A stretch of 25,643 nt of DNA from Planctomycetota bacterium (GTDB lineage: Bacteria; Planctomycetota; Phycisphaerae; FEN-1346; JAACEH01): NCBI GenBank assembly GCA_016935955.1, contig JAFGPY010000452.1, positions 1-25,643 on the forward strand, in the 5' to 3' direction. A model generated the notes under the pieces. That model made no database searches, had not been told where the DNA came from, and saw only the letters and a program-made list of their open reading frames with translations. Of the stretch, positions 23,502 to 25,643 are shown piece after piece. The translations under genes and the position numbers were made by a program. Numbering within the stretch: position 1 is the stretch's first letter; every line of letters starts with the position of its first letter.

Positions 23502-24287
23502 ATGGTCGACATGACGCATACGGCTCAATGCAGCATTTTCACCAGGAACCTGAATCTCTGGTACGGAGACTTTCAGGCCTTGATCGATGTGTCGGTGTGC
23601 GTCCTGCAGCGGCGGATCACCGCCCTGATCGGCCCCTCGGGGTGCGGCAAGACCACCCTGCTGCGATGCTTCAACCGTATGAACGAGCGGTTCCCGAACG
23701 TGCGAATCACCGGCAGCATCCAGATTCGCGGCAAGAACATCTTCGACCCCGACGTGTCGCTCATCGAACTGCGCAAGGACGTGGGCATGGTCTTCCAGCG
23801 GCCGAACCCGTTGCCGCTGTCGATCTACCACAATGTCGCGTTCGGCCTCCAGATCCACGCCGGCGACCGGAAGCTGTCGAAGGCCGACGAGGAAGCGGCC
23901 GTCGAGAAGGCCCTCCGCGAAGTCTTCCTCTGGGATGCCGTGAAGAATCGCCTGCGCAGTCGGGCCACTGAACTGCAGTTGGAACAGCAGCAGAAACTGT
24001 GCATCGCGAGGCTGTTGCCCCTGAAGCCGGACATTCTGCTGATGGACGAACCCTGCTCGGCTCTGGACGCCGAGGCCACCGAGGGCATCGAGGAACTGCT
24101 CAGGGACCTGCGCGAGAGATACACCATCGTTATCGTCACGCACAACATGGCCCAGGCCCGGCGCGTGAGCGACGATTGCGTCTTCATGCTCAGCGGCCGC
24201 ATGGTGGAATACAACCTGACGGCCGAGCTTTTCATCAATCCCAAGGACAAGAGAACCGAGGAGTACATCGAAGGGCGGTACGGATAG
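23502..24287 (+). CDS. pstB: Phosphate ABC transporter ATPase 2, signature motif degenerate
   Basis: 261 residues, starting 6 bases after the first pstB; an alternative ATG is at 23511. Walker A GPSGCGKTT (44-52), Q-loop Gln99 in MVFQRPNPLP, Walker B LLMDEP (179-184, Glu183), D-loop SALD (186-189) and switch His214 in VTHNMAQA are all intact and close to the PstB consensus. The ABC signature is lost: LSGGQQQRLCIAR has become LQLEQQQKLCIAR (158-170). A homodimer could not build a normal ATP site because both signatures would be missing. Paired with the first PstB, its nucleotide site would face that subunit's intact LSGGQ. The frame and C-terminus (EEYIEGRYG) are normal. Confidence 0.94.
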   Translation: MVDMTHTAQCSIFTRNLNLWYGDFQALIDVSVCVLQRRITALIGPSGCGKTTLLRCFNRMNERFPNVRITGSIQIRGKNIFDPDVSLIELRKDVGMVFQRPNPLPLSIYHNVAFGLQIHAGDRKLSKADEEAAVEKALREVFLWDAVKNRLRSRATELQLEQQQKLCIARLLPLKPDILLMDEPCSALDAEATEGIEELLRDLRERYTIVIVTHNMAQARRVSDDCVFMLSGRMVEYNLTAELFINPKDKRTEEYIEGRYG

Positions 24288-24342
24288 TCGCGGAGGCTGC
24301 GGCTCACCCGGTTGCCGTCGTGTCGTGTTTGGAGAACGACCC

Positions 24343-25002
24343 ATGCCCAAGCGTTTTGACGATGACCTGACCAAGTTGAAGCAGCAGCTTCTGGCCATGG
24401 CGGCACTGGCCGAAGGCATGACGCGCAAGACGATCACCGTCCTTGTGGACCGCAATTCGGCCCTGATCGAGGAGATCGAGCAGGACGAGAAGCACATGGA
24501 CGCCTATCAGAGCCAGGTCGACAGCGAGACGGTGCGGCTCATCGGCGTGCACACGCCCGTGGCCGGCGACCTGCGGGTGCTGCTGATGATCACTCGCATC
24601 AACGCCGAACTGGAGCGAGTGGGCGACCAGGCCATCTCCGTCTGCCATGCGTGCCAGAACCTCAAGTTGCTGGAGGAGCCGCCGCTGAAACCGCTGGTGG
24701 ACCTGCCGCGGATGGCGTCCGTCGCCGAGGGGATGCTTCACCGTGCCATGGCAGCCTTCACCACCGGATCAGCGGACGAGTGCCTGGCCGTGATCCGCGA
24801 GGACGACCAGGTCGACTTGCTGAACGACCAGATCTTCCGCGAACTGCTGACCTACATGGCCAACGACGTCCGGACGACGACCCGGGCCCTGGGCCTGGTG
24901 CTTGCCGCAAGGGGATTCGAACGCATCGCCGATCACGCCGTGAACATCGCCGAGGACGTTGTCTACATCGTCCGCGGCGAAGATGTTCGCCACCTCAAGT
25001 GA
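24343..25002 (+). CDS. phoU: Phosphate signalling protein PhoU
   Basis: 219 residues from the ATG at 24343, with GGAG 8 bases upstream; a GTG at 24325 would include that site. It has the all-helical double three-helix bundle of PhoU. Each half carries the metal-binding E/DxxxD motif: ERVGDQA in the first bundle and ERIADHA in the second, with the neighbouring THTPVAGDLR-like segment (GVHTPVAGDLRVLL) and NDVRTTTRALG. PhoU links the Pst transporter with PhoR and represses the pathway when phosphate is plentiful. It is the last gene of the operon, in the usual place. Confidence 0.95.
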   Translation: MPKRFDDDLTKLKQQLLAMAALAEGMTRKTITVLVDRNSALIEEIEQDEKHMDAYQSQVDSETVRLIGVHTPVAGDLRVLLMITRINAELERVGDQAISVCHACQNLKLLEEPPLKPLVDLPRMASVAEGMLHRAMAAFTTGSADECLAVIREDDQVDLLNDQIFRELLTYMANDVRTTTRALGLVLAARGFERIADHAVNIAEDVVYIVRGEDVRHLK

Positions 25003-25165
25003 ATTCGATTGACGGTGGCGCTGCGGCAGCCTCGCGGGCCAGCGAGAACGCCGAGGCCGGAGACGACTTGTGGACGGTCCTCCGGAATTCAACCTCTGTG
25101 CTACCATTTCTGCCCTGTCTGCGCGGATACATGGCCGGGGAGTTGAGGCGGCGATAGGCTAATCC

Positions 25166-25643
25166 TCATGTATAAGCCTTGACCATGGCCAAGATGCCGG
25201 CTCGGACTGCTCGCGGCAGCTTGGGCCACGCGTAGAGAACCATCTGCAGTTCGGTCCCGGCTCCCGGCAGCTTGTACTGTGGCTTGCCCAGGAGCTTGTC
25301 CTGGGTGCATTCATCGCCAGTGCCCGCCTGTTCATCGTGTGACACCGAGGACGGTTCTCCGGCGTCTTGCGAGTCGACGGCAGAGCTTTGTCCCGTCGAA
25401 ACTTGTGACACTTCGCGACCGTCACCGACATCGCGGTGCGTCTCGGATGCAGGCACCGACTCGGCACCCTCTTCGGGGCCTGTTCCCGTATTCAAAATCC
25501 CGTGAGGTTCACCCCTCGTGAGGGTTCGACCCCCTCCTCCGGCACCATCTTCTTCCTGGCTAGAGCACTTCACGATTGAGTGTAGCCACAAGACATAAAC
25601 CAGCCCAACGCATCGGAGGCCGTAACGGTTTCCAAGGCGGCGG
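25166..25643 (-). CDS. ORF reading through a tRNA-Leu remnant, possibly an integrase tail (open at window edge)
   Basis: The frame has no stop from the right window edge down to TGA at 25166-25168. A TTG at 25591 is the only start-like codon noted, so the true start is probably outside. The segment GGGGRTLTRGEPHGILN is the antisense translation of the tRNA-Leu 3' half. The C-terminus WPKLPRAVRAGILAMVKAYT recalls the short tail I associate with planctomycete tyrosine integrases whose reading frame runs across their tRNA attachment site; this is from memory and unverified. No catalytic integrase residues lie within the window. It may also be a chance ORF. Confidence 0.35.
   Translation of the reverse strand, partial: RRLGNRYGLRCVGLVYVLWLHSIVKCSSQEEDGAGGGGRTLTRGEPHGILNTGTGPEEGAESVPASETHRDVGDGREVSQVSTGQSSAVDSQDAGEPSSVSHDEQAGTGDECTQDKLLGKPQYKLPGAGTELQMVLYAWPKLPRAVRAGILAMVKAYT
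25491..25547 (+). tRNA. 3' half of a tRNA-Leu(CAA) gene, partial; likely attachment-site remnant
   Basis: From the anticodon loop TTCAAAA (25491-25497, anticodon CAA) onward the tRNA is well formed. The 3' anticodon strand is TCCCG, and a long variable arm with a GAGG/CCTC stem follows. The T-arm is GAGGG-TTCGACC-CCCTC, the acceptor strand CTCCGGC, then A and an encoded CCA (25545-25547). The 5' half is missing: the bases before the loop do not pair with TCCCG, and no GCCGGAG acceptor or D-arm precedes it. A break at the anticodon loop with an intact 3' end is the classic footprint of integrase-mediated insertion. Confidence 0.75.

Noticed and set aside
22671..24497. Long minus-strand ORF (608 codons) opposite pstB1, pstB2 and phoU
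   Set aside because: It is a shadow of three well-supported genes and has no domain or signal of its own.
1..25643. CRISPR array, rRNA genes or complete tRNA genes
   Set aside because: No regularly spaced repeats, no rRNA-like sequence and no tRNA with both halves were seen on either strand.

Overview
The window is GC-rich and looks chromosomal, from a Gram-negative bacterium of the PVC group, most likely a planctomycete (Phycisphaerae-like) or a close relative. The grounds are a PEP-CTERM sorted protein, a TIGR02597-like secreted protein, a secreted beta-helix protein with the C-terminal 'STDLQNW...FYRV' ending common in PVC secretomes, and TonB/lipoprotein machinery that implies an outer membrane. 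The phylum is an inference; no rRNA or other strong marker is present.

Layout. The left edge (1-78) holds the last 26 codons of an IS5-type transposase, then a small ORF and about 800 bases with no convincing gene. From 14672 down to 1107 runs one long leftward gene set of eleven genes: three secreted proteins (TIGR02597-like, PEP-CTERM, beta-helix), a lipoprotein, a large TonB-dependent receptor, a DUF3450 protein, two ExbB-type proteins (one with a long periplasmic coiled coil), ExbD, TonB and a TPR lipoprotein. This is a dedicated outer-membrane energy-transduction system of the DUF3450/TtpC (Vibrio TonB2-like) type, with its receptor and probable surface partners. A divergent region of about 490 bases follows. 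The rightward half holds a metallophosphoesterase, an aquaporin, the wrecked 3' end of a phoB response-regulator gene, phoR, pstS-pstC-pstA, two consecutive pstB genes and phoU. The right edge carries the 3' half of a tRNA-Leu(CAA) gene, read through in antisense by an ORF that leaves the window.

How the parts work together. The right half is a phosphate-sensing and high-affinity phosphate import operon. PstS captures phosphate, PstC/PstA form the channel, the PstB pair drives it, and PhoU couples transporter state to the PhoR kinase. The most striking point is that the two PstB proteins are degenerate in complementary ways. PstB1 keeps the LSGGQ signature but has lost the Q-loop Gln and the H-loop His. 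PstB2 keeps Q-loop and H-loop but has lost the signature (LQLEQ). Only a PstB1-PstB2 heterodimer could build one complete ATP site, so this looks like an asymmetric, obligately heterodimeric phosphate importer. The neighbouring TonB system may supply phosphate or a phosphorus compound across the outer membrane; that link rests only on position and a weak shared promoter motif.
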